The notes under the pieces are model-generated. The model ran no database searches, was not told the DNA's origin, and was given only the letters and a program-made list of their open reading frames with translations. A program made the position numbers and the translations under genes. From Rhodopirellula baltica SH 1 (GTDB taxonomy: Bacteria > Planctomycetota > Planctomycetia > Pirellulales > Pirellulaceae), in contig NC_005027.1 of NCBI RefSeq assembly GCF_000196115.1, positions 1,612,001 through 1,676,000 on the forward strand: a stretch of 64,000 bases of DNA, written 5' to 3'. Below, one piece after another: positions 8,043 to 15,661 of this stretch. Each line of letters opens with the position of its first letter. Within the stretch, counting starts at the first letter, position 1.

Positions 8043-8055
8043 ACTCACCTGAGAA

Positions 8056-8568
8056 TCACCATTCGATAGAAACGCATCGCGGAGCGAGTGGGCATGACCC
8101 GATCGGTTGCGAAGTACAGTGAATGAGCGTACCAGTCGTGAAGTGATCACACGCAAATGAGTGAAGGCTGGATAAACCTAGCGGGTCCATCCCATCGGTT
8201 TGGTAGATCAACGTTTTAGGTTCTCCCGCTGATGCTCCCAGAAAAGCAAGGAATTGTCGTGGGTTCATTGCCATGCAGCGAAATTGATCTGGGACTGGGA
8301 TGGGCAACGCTGAGATCTCTTGGGCGGCAAGTTGAACGGTCCAGTGGGCTCGTTTCGCCAGCCATCGGACGGGTGAAGTTGGGCGGAACGCACGACGGAT
8401 CCATGAGTCTCGCTCAGGCATCGTAGCAACGTGAATCGGAGCAATTGCAAGTTCGAAATCGACGGAATCTGCCAATGTGGAGGCTAGCGCGACGCCGTCG
8501 CGAAGCGTTGGAACGTGCATGCAGTAGCGTGCGCCAGCGTGAAAGTCGAGTCCGGCGAAAGCTTGCAT
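8056..8568 (-). CDS. Hypothetical cassette protein, 170 residues
   Basis: ATG 8568 is chosen because the longer frame upstream reads through the neighbouring attC. The product is soluble, without signal peptide or membrane segment, and ends CVSIEW with its TGA 14 bp from the attC boundary. It contains several His and Cys residues but no recognised motif. It fills its cassette completely: the start codon lies 12 bp from the next attC. I do not recognise the family. Confidence 0.65.
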   Translation of the reverse strand: MQAFAGLDFHAGARYCMHVPTLRDGVALASTLADSVDFELAIAPIHVATMPERDSWIRRAFRPTSPVRWLAKRAHWTVQLAAQEISALPIPVPDQFRCMAMNPRQFLAFLGASAGEPKTLIYQTDGMDPLGLSSLHSFACDHFTTGTLIHCTSQPIGSCPLAPRCVSIEW

Positions 8569-8579
8569 AGGCTTCAGTT

Positions 8580-8670
8580 GGCGAACGGGAAGCATCTGCG
8601 TGGTGGCGGAAGCCAGATTTCCACTTGTTGAAGGTCTCCACCGCCACTCCGCAGCATGCATTGGTTATTG
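8580..8670 (-). other. attC site 6 (duplicated cassette, copy 2)
   Basis: The left boundary is GGCGAAC and the right boundary GTTATTG. It has the same stem as attC 11 but a slightly different left arm and loop (8597-8632). GTTATTGCG matches the complement at 9015-9023. Confidence 0.85.
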
Positions 8671-9024
8671 CGTGCGCGGCGGAATGGCCGGGCACCGTCA
8701 GATGATGTGAAATTGTACGACAGGCCGGATGGCGAAACAACGAAGCTGGAATTGATGCAAAGCCAACCAAGCCGAGAAGATGACCTGTGATGGAATGATC
8801 GAGTGGCGTTGCGAATGCAATGATGGGTGACTGGTGATTGCCGATCAACCGTGAACCCAACAAAAGAAGCTTGAGAACCAACTCGGGTGCCGATGCTCAA
8901 CTCCGCGTTCCAACCAGCACTTTCCTGCCAACAATTCGCGATCAACCAAAGGACGCGATGCAAGGCATCCATGTGCGAAGCGGTTCAGCACAATCGAGCA
9001 GTCAACCAATTCGTCGCAATAACG
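8582..9024. repeat. Duplicated cassette, copy 2
   Basis: This is the second copy of the cassette at 5990-6431, identical by eye from 8634 to 9024. The two copies are separated by four other cassettes, so they reflect two integration events or array rearrangement. As in copy 1, no gene is convincing. Confidence 0.85.
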
Positions 9025-9107
9025 ACCCGCATCACGGGGCGGCGGGAGTTGACGTTGACTTCAAAACCGACTGGCCACCGCCGCTCCCGTGCATGCGATG
9101 GTTCTGC
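9017..9107 (-). other. attC site 5
   Basis: The left boundary is AATAAC and the right boundary GGTTCTGC. ATCACGGGGCGGCGG pairs with CCGCCGCTCCCGTGCAT. GTTCTGCCA matches the complement at 9620-9628. It terminates the cassette with the gene at 9122-9610. Confidence 0.86.
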
Positions 9108-9121
9108 CAGGTTTGGTTGGG

Positions 9122-9610
9122 TCATGATTCGCCCACCACGCGAGCAATGGCATCAAGCGTTGTTGAATCGTAGTGTCCAGCCTTAGGATTACGTTGCCGT
9201 TTAATGGCCACGTAAATGAATGGTTTTACGTCCTCGTCGATCTTTCCCTCGTCCATCAATTGTCCAAGCCCGGTTGCGATGATTGTCGTGTCCAATGTGA
9301 ACATATCGAATTGGTCGCTGAGAAACGCATCATCCGGATTAGCCAAGTCAATCTCGATCTGCGCGTCCGATGCCAGCGTTTCATTGTAGGCATCGAGATT
9401 CCCATCGAGAATCCAATCGAAGCAGTCGGTAACAGGAGCACCCGGATTCTCGGATCGCCAATTCCGCCATTCATAGTAAGCGTCGCTGCCCTCGTCGCTC
9501 CCAAACGGTGCACCCTCGTCAACGCAGTCCCAGAACAATGGCTCACGCATCAGTTCGCGTGCGCGAGGATGGGCGGTCTCCGGTTCGTTGAATGGGTCGT
9601 GTTCAGTCAT
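9122..9610 (-). CDS. Acidic soluble cassette protein, 162 residues
   Basis: ATG 9610 starts a clean frame (MTEHDPFNEPETAHPRAREL), preferred over an upstream start inside the attC. The protein is strongly acidic, with a patch FWDCVDEGAPFGSDEGSDAY followed by YEWRNWRSENP. This faintly recalls the E. coli YfeS family from memory, but I cannot confirm it. No signal peptide or membrane segment is visible. The TGA stop lies 14 bp from the attC boundary. Confidence 0.65.
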   Translation of the reverse strand: MTEHDPFNEPETAHPRARELMREPLFWDCVDEGAPFGSDEGSDAYYEWRNWRSENPGAPVTDCFDWILDGNLDAYNETLASDAQIEIDLANPDDAFLSDQFDMFTLDTTIIATGLGQLMDEGKIDEDVKPFIYVAIKRQRNPKAGHYDSTTLDAIARVVGES

Positions 9611-9621
9611 ATGATTCAGTG

Positions 9622-9712
9622 GCAGAACGTTGCGGATCACCCGGTCGGCGCGAGAGATCTTCCATTTTCAAGACGCCCGACTCGCCGACTCGGGTGCATC
9701 GGATGGTTCAAG
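9622..9712 (-). other. attC site 4
   Basis: The left boundary is CAGAAC and the right boundary GGTTCAAG. ATCACCCGGTCGGCG pairs with CGCCGACTCGGGTGCAT. GTTCAAG matches the complement at 12231-12237, 2.5 kb away, so the IS91-type element lies inside this cassette's limits. Confidence 0.83.
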
Positions 9713-9773
9713 TAAGCCGCTAGCGCGGCGGTTTCGGTTTGGTGGTGGAACGGGCGCGTTGCGGATTGTTGGA

Positions 9774-9832
9774 AGCATCCTTTCAGGAGGAGCTGTTCGC
9801 TGGGAACAGCTCAACAACTCCTCCTGAAAAGG
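9774..9832. repeat. Hairpin upstream of the tyrosine recombinase gene
   Basis: CTTTCAGGAGGAG is inverted as CTCCTCCTGAAA just before the start codon at 9841, with a smaller nested CTGTT/AACAG stem. It could be a terminator shielding the element, a translational control hairpin that hides the Shine-Dalgarno-like AGGAGG, or an element end. Confidence 0.5.
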
Positions 9833-9840
9833 AAACCAAC

Positions 9841-10785
9841 ATGTCCAAGTTTAGCTCAAACGGTTCGCAAGATGCACCTGGATCCCACTTCCCTGAAAGT
9901 CTTCGCCTGAGACTCTCCGAAGACTTGCACCTGACCGGCAAGGCCAAACGAACTCACGATGGCTACATCCGAGCGGTCAGGCAGCTCTCTGATTTCGCCG
10001 GTTGCAGTCCCGACCAGGTGAACGAGCAGCATGTGCGACAGTTCTTCTTACACCTGAAAAACGATCGCAACTTTGCTTATGGATCACTCCGCGTGGCCTT
10101 CTCGGGCATCAAGTTCTTCTTCACGCACACCTGCAAGCGTGACTGGGAAATTATCAAGATGCTCAAGCTCCAAAACATCACCACGTTGCCGGAGGTGCTG
10201 ACGATCGAGCAGGTTCATGAACTGATCGGCTCAGCGACCACGCAGCGAATGTTCGTCTATTTCTGGACTGTCTATTCGCTGGGACTCCGACTCAATGAAG
10301 CGTTGCATCTGCAGGTCAGTGACATCGACGCCGAGCGAGGCTGGGTTCATGTCCATCGTGGCAAGGGAGCCAAGGACCGGTACGTGCCACTGCCGACGAC
10401 GACCGTTCGACTTCTGCGAAACTACTGGGCCAGTCATCGACATCCAAGCTTTCTGTTTCCGGCAGATGGACGAAAGCATGACCTCGCCAAAGACGGCGTC
10501 AGCGAAGCGACGACCCCGATGAGCGAAACGGCCGTTCAAGGAGCAATGAAGCAGATCACGAAAAACCTCCGCTTTGGCAAGAAGGTCAGCATCCATACGC
10601 TACGTCATTCCTATGCGACGCACTTGCTCGAAGCGGGCGTGGGACTGAAGGTGATTCAAAAGTACTTGGGGCATTCTTCGCTGCAGACCACGATGGTCTA
10701 TCTGCATCTGACGGATACGGCCGAAGCCAACGCTCGCGAAGAAATCGAAAGGCTGTTCGGTAGTCTACCTGGCAGCGGCGAGTAA
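9841..10785 (+). CDS. XerD-like tyrosine recombinase associated with an IS91-type element
   Basis: The 314-residue protein has an N-terminal SAM-like core-binding domain (about 20-115) and a C-terminal catalytic domain. Visible catalytic elements are the first Arg in SLGLRLNEAL, HTLRHSYATHLL (His and second Arg), LGHSSLQTT (His) and the Tyr in MVYLHL. ATG 9841 is preceded by an AAGGAAA ribosome-binding site. It lacks the IntI-specific insert, so it is not a second integron integrase. It lies 14 bp before the transposase gene, a pairing seen in some IS91-family elements where the recombinase probably aids resolution or movement. Confidence 0.85.
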   Translation: MSKFSSNGSQDAPGSHFPESLRLRLSEDLHLTGKAKRTHDGYIRAVRQLSDFAGCSPDQVNEQHVRQFFLHLKNDRNFAYGSLRVAFSGIKFFFTHTCKRDWEIIKMLKLQNITTLPEVLTIEQVHELIGSATTQRMFVYFWTVYSLGLRLNEALHLQVSDIDAERGWVHVHRGKGAKDRYVPLPTTTVRLLRNYWASHRHPSFLFPADGRKHDLAKDGVSEATTPMSETAVQGAMKQITKNLRFGKKVSIHTLRHSYATHLLEAGVGLKVIQKYLGHSSLQTTMVYLHLTDTAEANAREEIERLFGSLPGSGE

Positions 10786-10799
10786 ACCCGCTCTCGCAA

Positions 10800-11948
10800 A
10801 TGCCCACGGTTGCGGAGGCTCTTCGCCAATTCGCACCGGCATACCTGCAGCAACACGCCGATTCGATCTCGGTCGCCGAAGACAAAGTTCTTGGCGCGAT
10901 CACTCGTTGTCGCACCGGTGCGCTCGGTGGTGTTCACTACCAGTGCGGCGGTTGCGGAAGCGATCACTGGGTCGGACGTTCGTGTGGCAATCGGCACTGC
11001 CCAAACTGCGGTCACCAGCGGACGCAGGCGTGGATTGAAACGCAGGCTGCCAAGCTGATGCCGGTTCATCACTTCTTGGTCACTTTCACGGTGCCCCGGG
11101 AGGTTGGCTTGGTGCTGCGCGTTCACCAACGTGACGGTTACCGATGCTTGTTCGATGCGAGCAGTCAGAGCATTCGCGATGTGGGATCGGCAACCAAGAG
11201 CCTGAAAGGATGCCAACTTGGATTCTTCGGCGTGCTTCATACCTGGGGTCGCGATCCGGCCGTCTATCATCCGCACGTTCACTATGTCGTTCCTGGCGGC
11301 GGAGTGAAACTGGATGAGCTTGGCCACGCCCTGTCATGGCAGAGCACACCGAAGAACTTCTTGTTCCATCACGGCACGTTGATCCGCACCTATAAGGCGA
11401 AGCTTGCCGAAGAGCTTCGAGCGGCAGGTCTTTATGCCCAAATCGATCGTGAAGCTTGGTCGAAAGACTTCGTTGTCGACATCCAGCCGGTTGGGCACGG
11501 CGTTCCGACGCTGAAGTACTTGGCACCGTACGTTCATCGAGTCGCGATCAACGACAGTCGCATCATGGATGTCAATTCGGAAACGGTGACGTACCAAATC
11601 CGTCGCAAAGGGAACGTGATGCAGAGCAAGACCGTTGCCGGCGACGACTTCGTGGGCAACTTCTTGCAGCACGTGCTGCCAACGAACTTCATGAAGATCC
11701 GCCACTACGGTTGGATGAGCGGGAACAGCAAGGTGAAGGTCGAGGAGGTGAAGTGGATGGTCTGGCTGATGCTTGGCTGGACGTTCTGGCTGGGCAGCGG
11801 CTACGCGCCACAGGATGAACCACTGACCGTGCCGATGAAGTGTCGCCTGTGCGGCGGTGTGATGCGAGTGATCGAGGTCAGCTACACCTCGTTGTCGTCG
11901 CAGGGCATCCGCCCCGAGCACGGGCTGACTTACTACGACAGTGGTTAA
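10800..11948 (+). CDS. IS91-family HUH (Y2) transposase
   Basis: The 382-residue protein appears intact. An N-terminal zinc-binding region carries CGGCG and CGNRHCPNCG (about 49-71). The HUH motif is His159-Val-His161 in HPHVHYVVPGGG. The two catalytic tyrosines are Tyr240 and Tyr244 in KYLAPYVHR. This is the rolling-circle transposase architecture of IS91/IS801/IS1294. A C-terminal CRLCGG may bind a further zinc. The gene follows the tyrosine recombinase after 14 bp, so the two are probably co-expressed. Confidence 0.9.
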   Translation: MPTVAEALRQFAPAYLQQHADSISVAEDKVLGAITRCRTGALGGVHYQCGGCGSDHWVGRSCGNRHCPNCGHQRTQAWIETQAAKLMPVHHFLVTFTVPREVGLVLRVHQRDGYRCLFDASSQSIRDVGSATKSLKGCQLGFFGVLHTWGRDPAVYHPHVHYVVPGGGVKLDELGHALSWQSTPKNFLFHHGTLIRTYKAKLAEELRAAGLYAQIDREAWSKDFVVDIQPVGHGVPTLKYLAPYVHRVAINDSRIMDVNSETVTYQIRRKGNVMQSKTVAGDDFVGNFLQHVLPTNFMKIRHYGWMSGNSKVKVEEVKWMVWLMLGWTFWLGSGYAPQDEPLTVPMKCRLCGGVMRVIEVSYTSLSSQGIRPEHGLTYYDSG

Positions 11949-12230
11949 CGCATGAACCAGGGAAGCGAAACGACCGAGCGAATTCGAACGTCTTCAGAAG
12001 GGCGAATGGGGGCGATATGTCGCGACGGCAATCTCAAGCTCAAAACTCATCGGGCAATCAGCGTCAATCCGCTTCCATGCAACTCTTCCCCAGCGAAACT
12101 GGCCGAGAGCAAACGGCCGATCAGGAAGTCACCTGCTTCAGAGCCAACCCGCCTCTTCGTTAGAGAACGCAGCCGGGAAGCAATTCCCAAGAGAGACTTA
12201 ATCAACGCCTCGTCATTCACCCCCGGGCAT

Positions 12231-12354
12231 CTTGAACAGAGGACTTGAGCTTCGGCTAGGCGACGCGTTCTAAACCGCGGCGAACGAAGAAAACTGAAAG
12301 AGAAAGTGACTCAACCGCCGCATCCACGCGAAGTCAAATCCTTATTGGTTCCCC
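12231..12354 (-). other. attC site 3 (long form)
   Basis: The left boundary is CTTGAAC and the right boundary GGTTCCCC. The stem GGACTTGAGCTTCG pairs with CGCGAAGTCAAATCC across a longer loop, giving 124 bp. GTTCCCCG matches the complement at 12852-12859. Its stem sequence differs from the other sites, but both boundaries fit. Confidence 0.72.
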
Positions 12355-12840
12355 GCATTCTTGGCGGCCGGTTGCGTCCAAGATGCGAAATGTCAGGTTG
12401 GCGGTAAAGGCGTCGAATGCGTCTTTATCACGCCGAGTCTTGATATACGCAATACGGTGGCCGTCAATTGCGGTCGGAAACATGATCCACTCTGCGGTCC
12501 AGTTTCGCACCACACGAACGAGCAACCCGAAAGCCGCCACGCAAAATGCGGCATAGAAACCGAATATCAATGTGGGAAGCCATGCGTTCGACCTTAGTTC
12601 GCCAATGGCTGCGAATCCAAGAACCACGGTCAGGAAACCCAAGCCAACACCACAGTAGATCGTGACCGGAGGCGTTTGCCAAAGTGAAATTGGGTGCGGT
12701 TCGATGGCCGAGTATGGAGTCGTCGCTTTCCAACGTCCCAAATACGATGTGGTGTCACACATCACGTCACATTCGGAAAGCACGACATGTCCGCGTGCGC
12801 CGAGTGTCTTGAAACGATATTCGGCGATGTCAACACTCAT
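12334..12840 (-). CDS. Small membrane cassette protein, 168 residues
   Basis: ATG 12840 to TGA at 12334, the last codons lying inside attC 3. Two hydrophobic helices lie at about residues 60-80 and 88-110 (TIYCGVGLGFLTVVLGFAAI and TLIFGFYAAFCVAAFGLLV). Polar N- and C-terminal parts flank them; the C-terminal part contains FPTAIDGHRIAYI. Function unknown. Layout resembles other two-helix cassette products in this array, without evident sequence relationship. Confidence 0.68.
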   Translation of the reverse strand: MSVDIAEYRFKTLGARGHVVLSECDVMCDTTSYLGRWKATTPYSAIEPHPISLWQTPPVTIYCGVGLGFLTVVLGFAAIGELRSNAWLPTLIFGFYAAFCVAAFGLLVRVVRNWTAEWIMFPTAIDGHRIAYIKTRRDKDAFDAFTANLTFRILDATGRQECGEPIRI

Positions 12841-12852
12841 GTATCGTCTGTC

Positions 12853-12943
12853 GGGGAACGGCGGACATCACGGGGCACGGAGAGTTGACTATCCATTGCG
12901 GAAAAAGCCGCAAGCCGTGCTCCCGTGCATGTCATGGTTCGCC
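12853..12943 (-). other. attC site 2
   Basis: The left boundary is GGGAAC and the right boundary GGTTCGCC. ATCACGGGGCACGG pairs with CCGTGCTCCCGTGCAT. GTTCGCCGA matches the complement at 13479-13487. The stop codon of the gene at 12932-13450 lies within its right end. Confidence 0.87.
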
Positions 12944-13450
12944 GAAATTAGTACGTTGCGGTCTGCGACTCATTTCGGCATCGCCCATCATATCACCGCT
13001 ATGCCGTGCTCGAACAGATATCTGCAATGGTCCCATCACGACATCCGGCAATTGGAACATGGCTCTGATCTTGTCGACAGGTATACCACGTTCCGTTATT
13101 GATTCCTCGGTCGCGAATCGAGGCTTGAACCCGCGCCAATTCGAGGGGCACACGAGAAACGAGCACGAGGCCTTCAGGGGAACCAGTTGGATCACGGCGT
13201 TTGTCGTAGGGCAGTAGAGAAGCATTGCATCGGTTCCATTCCAGTCCATAGAAACGGCTTCCGCCAACGCGGATTTCGCAGCTTTTGGCATCCATTCGGG
13301 GATGCCCTTTAAGGCGAAAATGTGATGATCACACTCGCAAGGCGGTGTTTTAGCAGAGCCAGCAAATAGATCGTCGAGTTCTTGCGCGACGATCGCACTC
13401 GGAATACACAAGAACATGAACAGCAAAGTCGTGTGGAGCGGTGTGGTCAT
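12932..13450 (-). CDS. Secreted cassette protein, 172 residues
   Basis: ATG 13450 gives a good signal peptide (MTTPLHTTLLFMFLCIPSAIVAQ, cleavage near residue 22); an upstream TTG at 13477 is less likely. The mature part contains CEC, a lone YCP and a VCP, so disulfides or metal binding are possible. No known domain is recognised. The TGA is embedded in the R'' end of attC 2, so the last residues (FGEP) are encoded by the recombination site itself. Confidence 0.68.
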   Translation of the reverse strand: MTTPLHTTLLFMFLCIPSAIVAQELDDLFAGSAKTPPCECDHHIFALKGIPEWMPKAAKSALAEAVSMDWNGTDAMLLYCPTTNAVIQLVPLKASCSFLVCPSNWRGFKPRFATEESITERGIPVDKIRAMFQLPDVVMGPLQISVRARHSGDMMGDAEMSRRPQRTNFGEP

Positions 13451-13480
13451 GTTCAAGCTACAGAGAGGATCAATCAAGTC

Positions 13481-13570
13481 GGCGAACGGTAGACATCACG
13501 GGGAACGGACGACAGACTTTCCACTTCAAAAACCACGCAAGCCGTTCTCCCGTGCATGTCATGGTTCTGC
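13481..13570 (-). other. attC site 1
   Basis: The left boundary is GGCGAAC and the right boundary GGTTCTGC. ATCACGGGGAACGG pairs with CCGTTCTCCCGTGCAT. GTTCTGCCA matches the complement at 14089-14097, the junction with attI. It terminates the attI-proximal cassette. Confidence 0.87.
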
Positions 13571-13575
13571 CAAAT

Positions 13576-14070
13576 CTATCCATCAAATTGCACATGCGTT
13601 GGACAGAATTCGCGGTCAAATTCGAGCAACAGGTCCAGGTAGTATATCGGATGACCAGCATAGATCAGCCGAAAGCCGCCGTCTGTGAAGAAGATCTCTG
13701 ATTCGAGAACCCAATAGGCGAACAGTTGCTCTTCGCTAGCTTTCCAGCGATCGTACCCACTGTATTCCCCAAGTTGAGCTAGACCGGAACGGTGAAGCTC
13801 AAATATTCCGTCCGCCCCCAGAGCCTGAAGCTTGGCATGAATCTTCTCAGCGGTGTTCAATAGAGAACGTGTTTGGTTTTCGGCGTCAGGTGGGTAAGGC
13901 CATTCGAGATCCGGATTGAGAACAACGCTAACACGATTGTCGGCTTCGATGATGGTCGATTCAAAGGTGAAGCTCCGTTCGATCGATCCCGCAATCTCGA
14001 TTTCAGACTCACGTAGCGTTAGGCGTCCGAAAACCGATGAATCAAGTTGCGGTGGCAGCGTCGATGGCAA
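13576..14070 (-). CDS. First-cassette hypothetical protein, 164 residues
   Basis: This is the cassette gene next to attI and therefore the best placed to be expressed from an integron promoter. No ATG is available; TTG 14070 gives MPSTLPPQLDSSVFGR, and internal starts are possible. The protein is soluble and acidic, with LFAYWVLESEIFFTDGGFRL and IYYLDLLLEFDREF near its end. I do not recognise the family. TAG ends the frame 10 bp from attC 1. Confidence 0.62.
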   Translation of the reverse strand: MPSTLPPQLDSSVFGRLTLRESEIEIAGSIERSFTFESTIIEADNRVSVVLNPDLEWPYPPDAENQTRSLLNTAEKIHAKLQALGADGIFELHRSGLAQLGEYSGYDRWKASEEQLFAYWVLESEIFFTDGGFRLIYAGHPIYYLDLLLEFDREFCPTHVQFDG

Positions 14071-14095
14071 TGGTGTGCTCGTTTTAACTGGCAGA

Positions 14096-14238
14096 ACTTG
14101 TTTATCACCTGTTGGACAGGTGGGAATAAGTGGTGAGGTTTATTCTACACGGTTTGCCGGTGGGAATAAGTTGCCTTCCGGGCACTTGTTCTCATCGGTC
14201 GGTGCGGACTTCGTCCACGTGGGTGACTTGTTCTCACC
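14096..14238 (-). other. attI-like region with repeated integrase-binding motifs
   Basis: The array ends at the AA|C junction of 14095-14097, read on the minus strand as ACAAG|TTCTGCC, close to the AAAG|TT form of known attI sites. ACTTGTTTATCACC (14096-14109) faces GGTGGGAATAAGT (14119-14131) across 9 bp, an inverted pair as expected for a simple recombinase site. Further motif copies stand at 14159-14171 (inverted) and 14184-14196 and 14226-14238 (direct), like the accessory repeats of attI. A weak minus-strand -10-like TAGAAT lies at 14142-14147, but I cannot name a cassette promoter with confidence. Confidence 0.72.
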
Positions 14239-14561
14239 GTGACACTTCCAGGACGTTGCGTCCTCGGATTGATCTCAATTGACAATTTGACGGCAGAACG
14301 CGAGCCAAAGGACCGCAGCCTTTGATGCTCGCAAAAGTGTCCAGTGAAATTCCCATTGTATTCTTGGGGATCCGCTCCCCGCTTGCAAACATTTTCGTAA
14401 CCGGTGGACAAAACCGCACGCTTTGAGCGGTGGTTTCAGCGAGTTTCTCGCCTAGCTTGTTCACGCTCTCGAGACAGTCTTGGTGGCTGATGTGGAGGCG
14501 TTGCCTCTGGTTGCGTTGGAGCGTTTGGGAAGAATCTTATGTTTGATCGGCAGGAGGAGGA
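14239..14561. other. Gene-free leader between attI and the tandem repeats
   Basis: No convincing gene is present; a 76-codon minus-strand frame with a GTG start (14234-14464) has no ribosome-binding site or recognisable product. A TTGACA-like hexamer lies on the plus strand near 14278. A GCTTGTTCAC sequence near 14455 resembles the attI motif. Confidence 0.4.
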
Positions 14562-15520
14562 GATGCTGGGAGGCCTTGCTTGGAACCACGTGAACAACGA
14601 GTGACGTAGCGGAAGGGCGCGAGCCCTCCGGTTCCTCACCGGGCGGCTTGCGCCGCACCGCTAACATTGTGACTTGTTGTTCACGCGTCGCTTACGCGGC
14701 GGGTTGTGGGTGCAGCCTTGCACATGTGGCGTGTTGTGGTTGTAGCCTTGCTCACGCGGCGGGTTGGGACTGGAACAACATTAACCAATAGCGGACCACT
14801 GTGACGATGCTGGGAGGCTTTGCTTGGAACCACGTGAACAACGAGTGACGTAGCGGAAGGGTGCGAGCGCTCCGGTTCCTTACCGGGCGGCTTGCGCCGC
14901 ACCGCTAACATTGTGACTTGCTGTTCACGCGTCGCTTACGCGGCGGGTTGTGACGGGAGCCTTACGCATGTGGCGTGTTGTGGTTGTAGCCTTGCTTACG
15001 CGGCGGGTTGTGACTGGGACAACATTAACCAATAGCGGACCGCTGCGACGATGCTGGGAGGCTTTGCTTGGAACCACGTGAACAACGAGTGACGTAGCGG
15101 AAGGGCGTGAGTCCTCCGGTTTCTTACCGGGCGACTTGCGCCACACCGCTAACATCGTGACTTGTTGTTCACGCGTCGCTTGTGCGGCGTGTTGAGACTA
15201 ACAGCCTTGCTTACGCGGCGGGTTGTGACGGGAGTCTTACACATGCGGCATGTTGTGGGTGCAGCCTTGCTTACGCGGCGGGTTGTGACTGGAACGACAT
15301 GAACGAGTAGCGGACCACTGCGACGATGCTGGGAGGCCTTGCTTCGAACCACGTGAACAACGAGTGACCTAGCGGAAGGGCGCGAGCCCTCCGGTTTCTT
15401 ACCGGGCGGCTTGCGCCACACCGCTAACATTGTGACTTGTTGTTCACGCGTCGCTTGTGCGGCGTGTTGAGACTAACAGCCTTGCTTACGCGGCGGGTTA
15501 TGACTGGACGTCGCTTACGC
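14562..15520. repeat. Four tandem copies of a 244-bp repeat upstream of intI
   Basis: Copies begin at 14562, 14806, 15050 and 15325; the third is longer by 31 bp and the fourth is incomplete. Each holds CGTGAACAACGAGTGAC and, about 64 bp on, its near-inverse GTGACTTGTTGTTCACG, flanking two GC-rich hairpins. Minus-strand frames through the repeats simply repeat themselves and look non-coding. Similar hairpins occur at 35771-35998, so part of the unit is a genome-wide repeat. Confidence 0.85.
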
Positions 15521-15661
15521 GCCGGGTTGAAAGGTGGGATTCTCAGGCTGGAAGCCTAAGCCACTTGGGTTGCGGAACGACGAGGTGAGTGACTTGCTGA
15601 GGTGGCAGGTTGGATGACACGAATTGGATTGACACGGTTCAGGTGCGGGAGTTGAGTTGTG

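Larger units (their letters stand above)
9709..12236 (+). mobile_element. IS91-type element with tyrosine recombinase, inside cassette limits
   Basis: The segment between the matched boundaries of one cassette holds two plus-strand genes opposed to the array: a XerD-like recombinase and an IS91-family HUH transposase 14 bp downstream. IS91 relatives insert by rolling circle next to GTTC or CTTG. The attC boundary here reads GGTTCAAG, which offers such a target, but the exact element ends are not identified. About 290 bp after the transposase hold no gene and may contain oriIS or the remains of the original cassette cargo. Confidence 0.75.

Noticed and set aside
9841-10785. A second integron integrase
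   Set aside because: The recombinase lacks the IntI-specific insert and is coupled to an IS91-type transposase.
3838-13570. The repeated 90-bp palindromes as REP elements or terminators
   Set aside because: Their paired boundary matches per cassette, asymmetric arms and neighbouring IntI gene are explained by attC sites but not by REP or terminator function.
14106-14122. CACCTGTTGGACAGGTG as a possible LexA box controlling the integron
   Set aside because: The spacing between CTGT and ACAG is only 3 bases; LexA boxes of the proteobacterial type need 8, and the planctomycete LexA site is not known to me.
14681-15430. Several minus-strand frames of 76-93 codons with similar translated sequence
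   Set aside because: They are the 244-bp tandem repeat read in frame; length and similarity follow from the repeat, and starts and stops fall at the same repeat positions.
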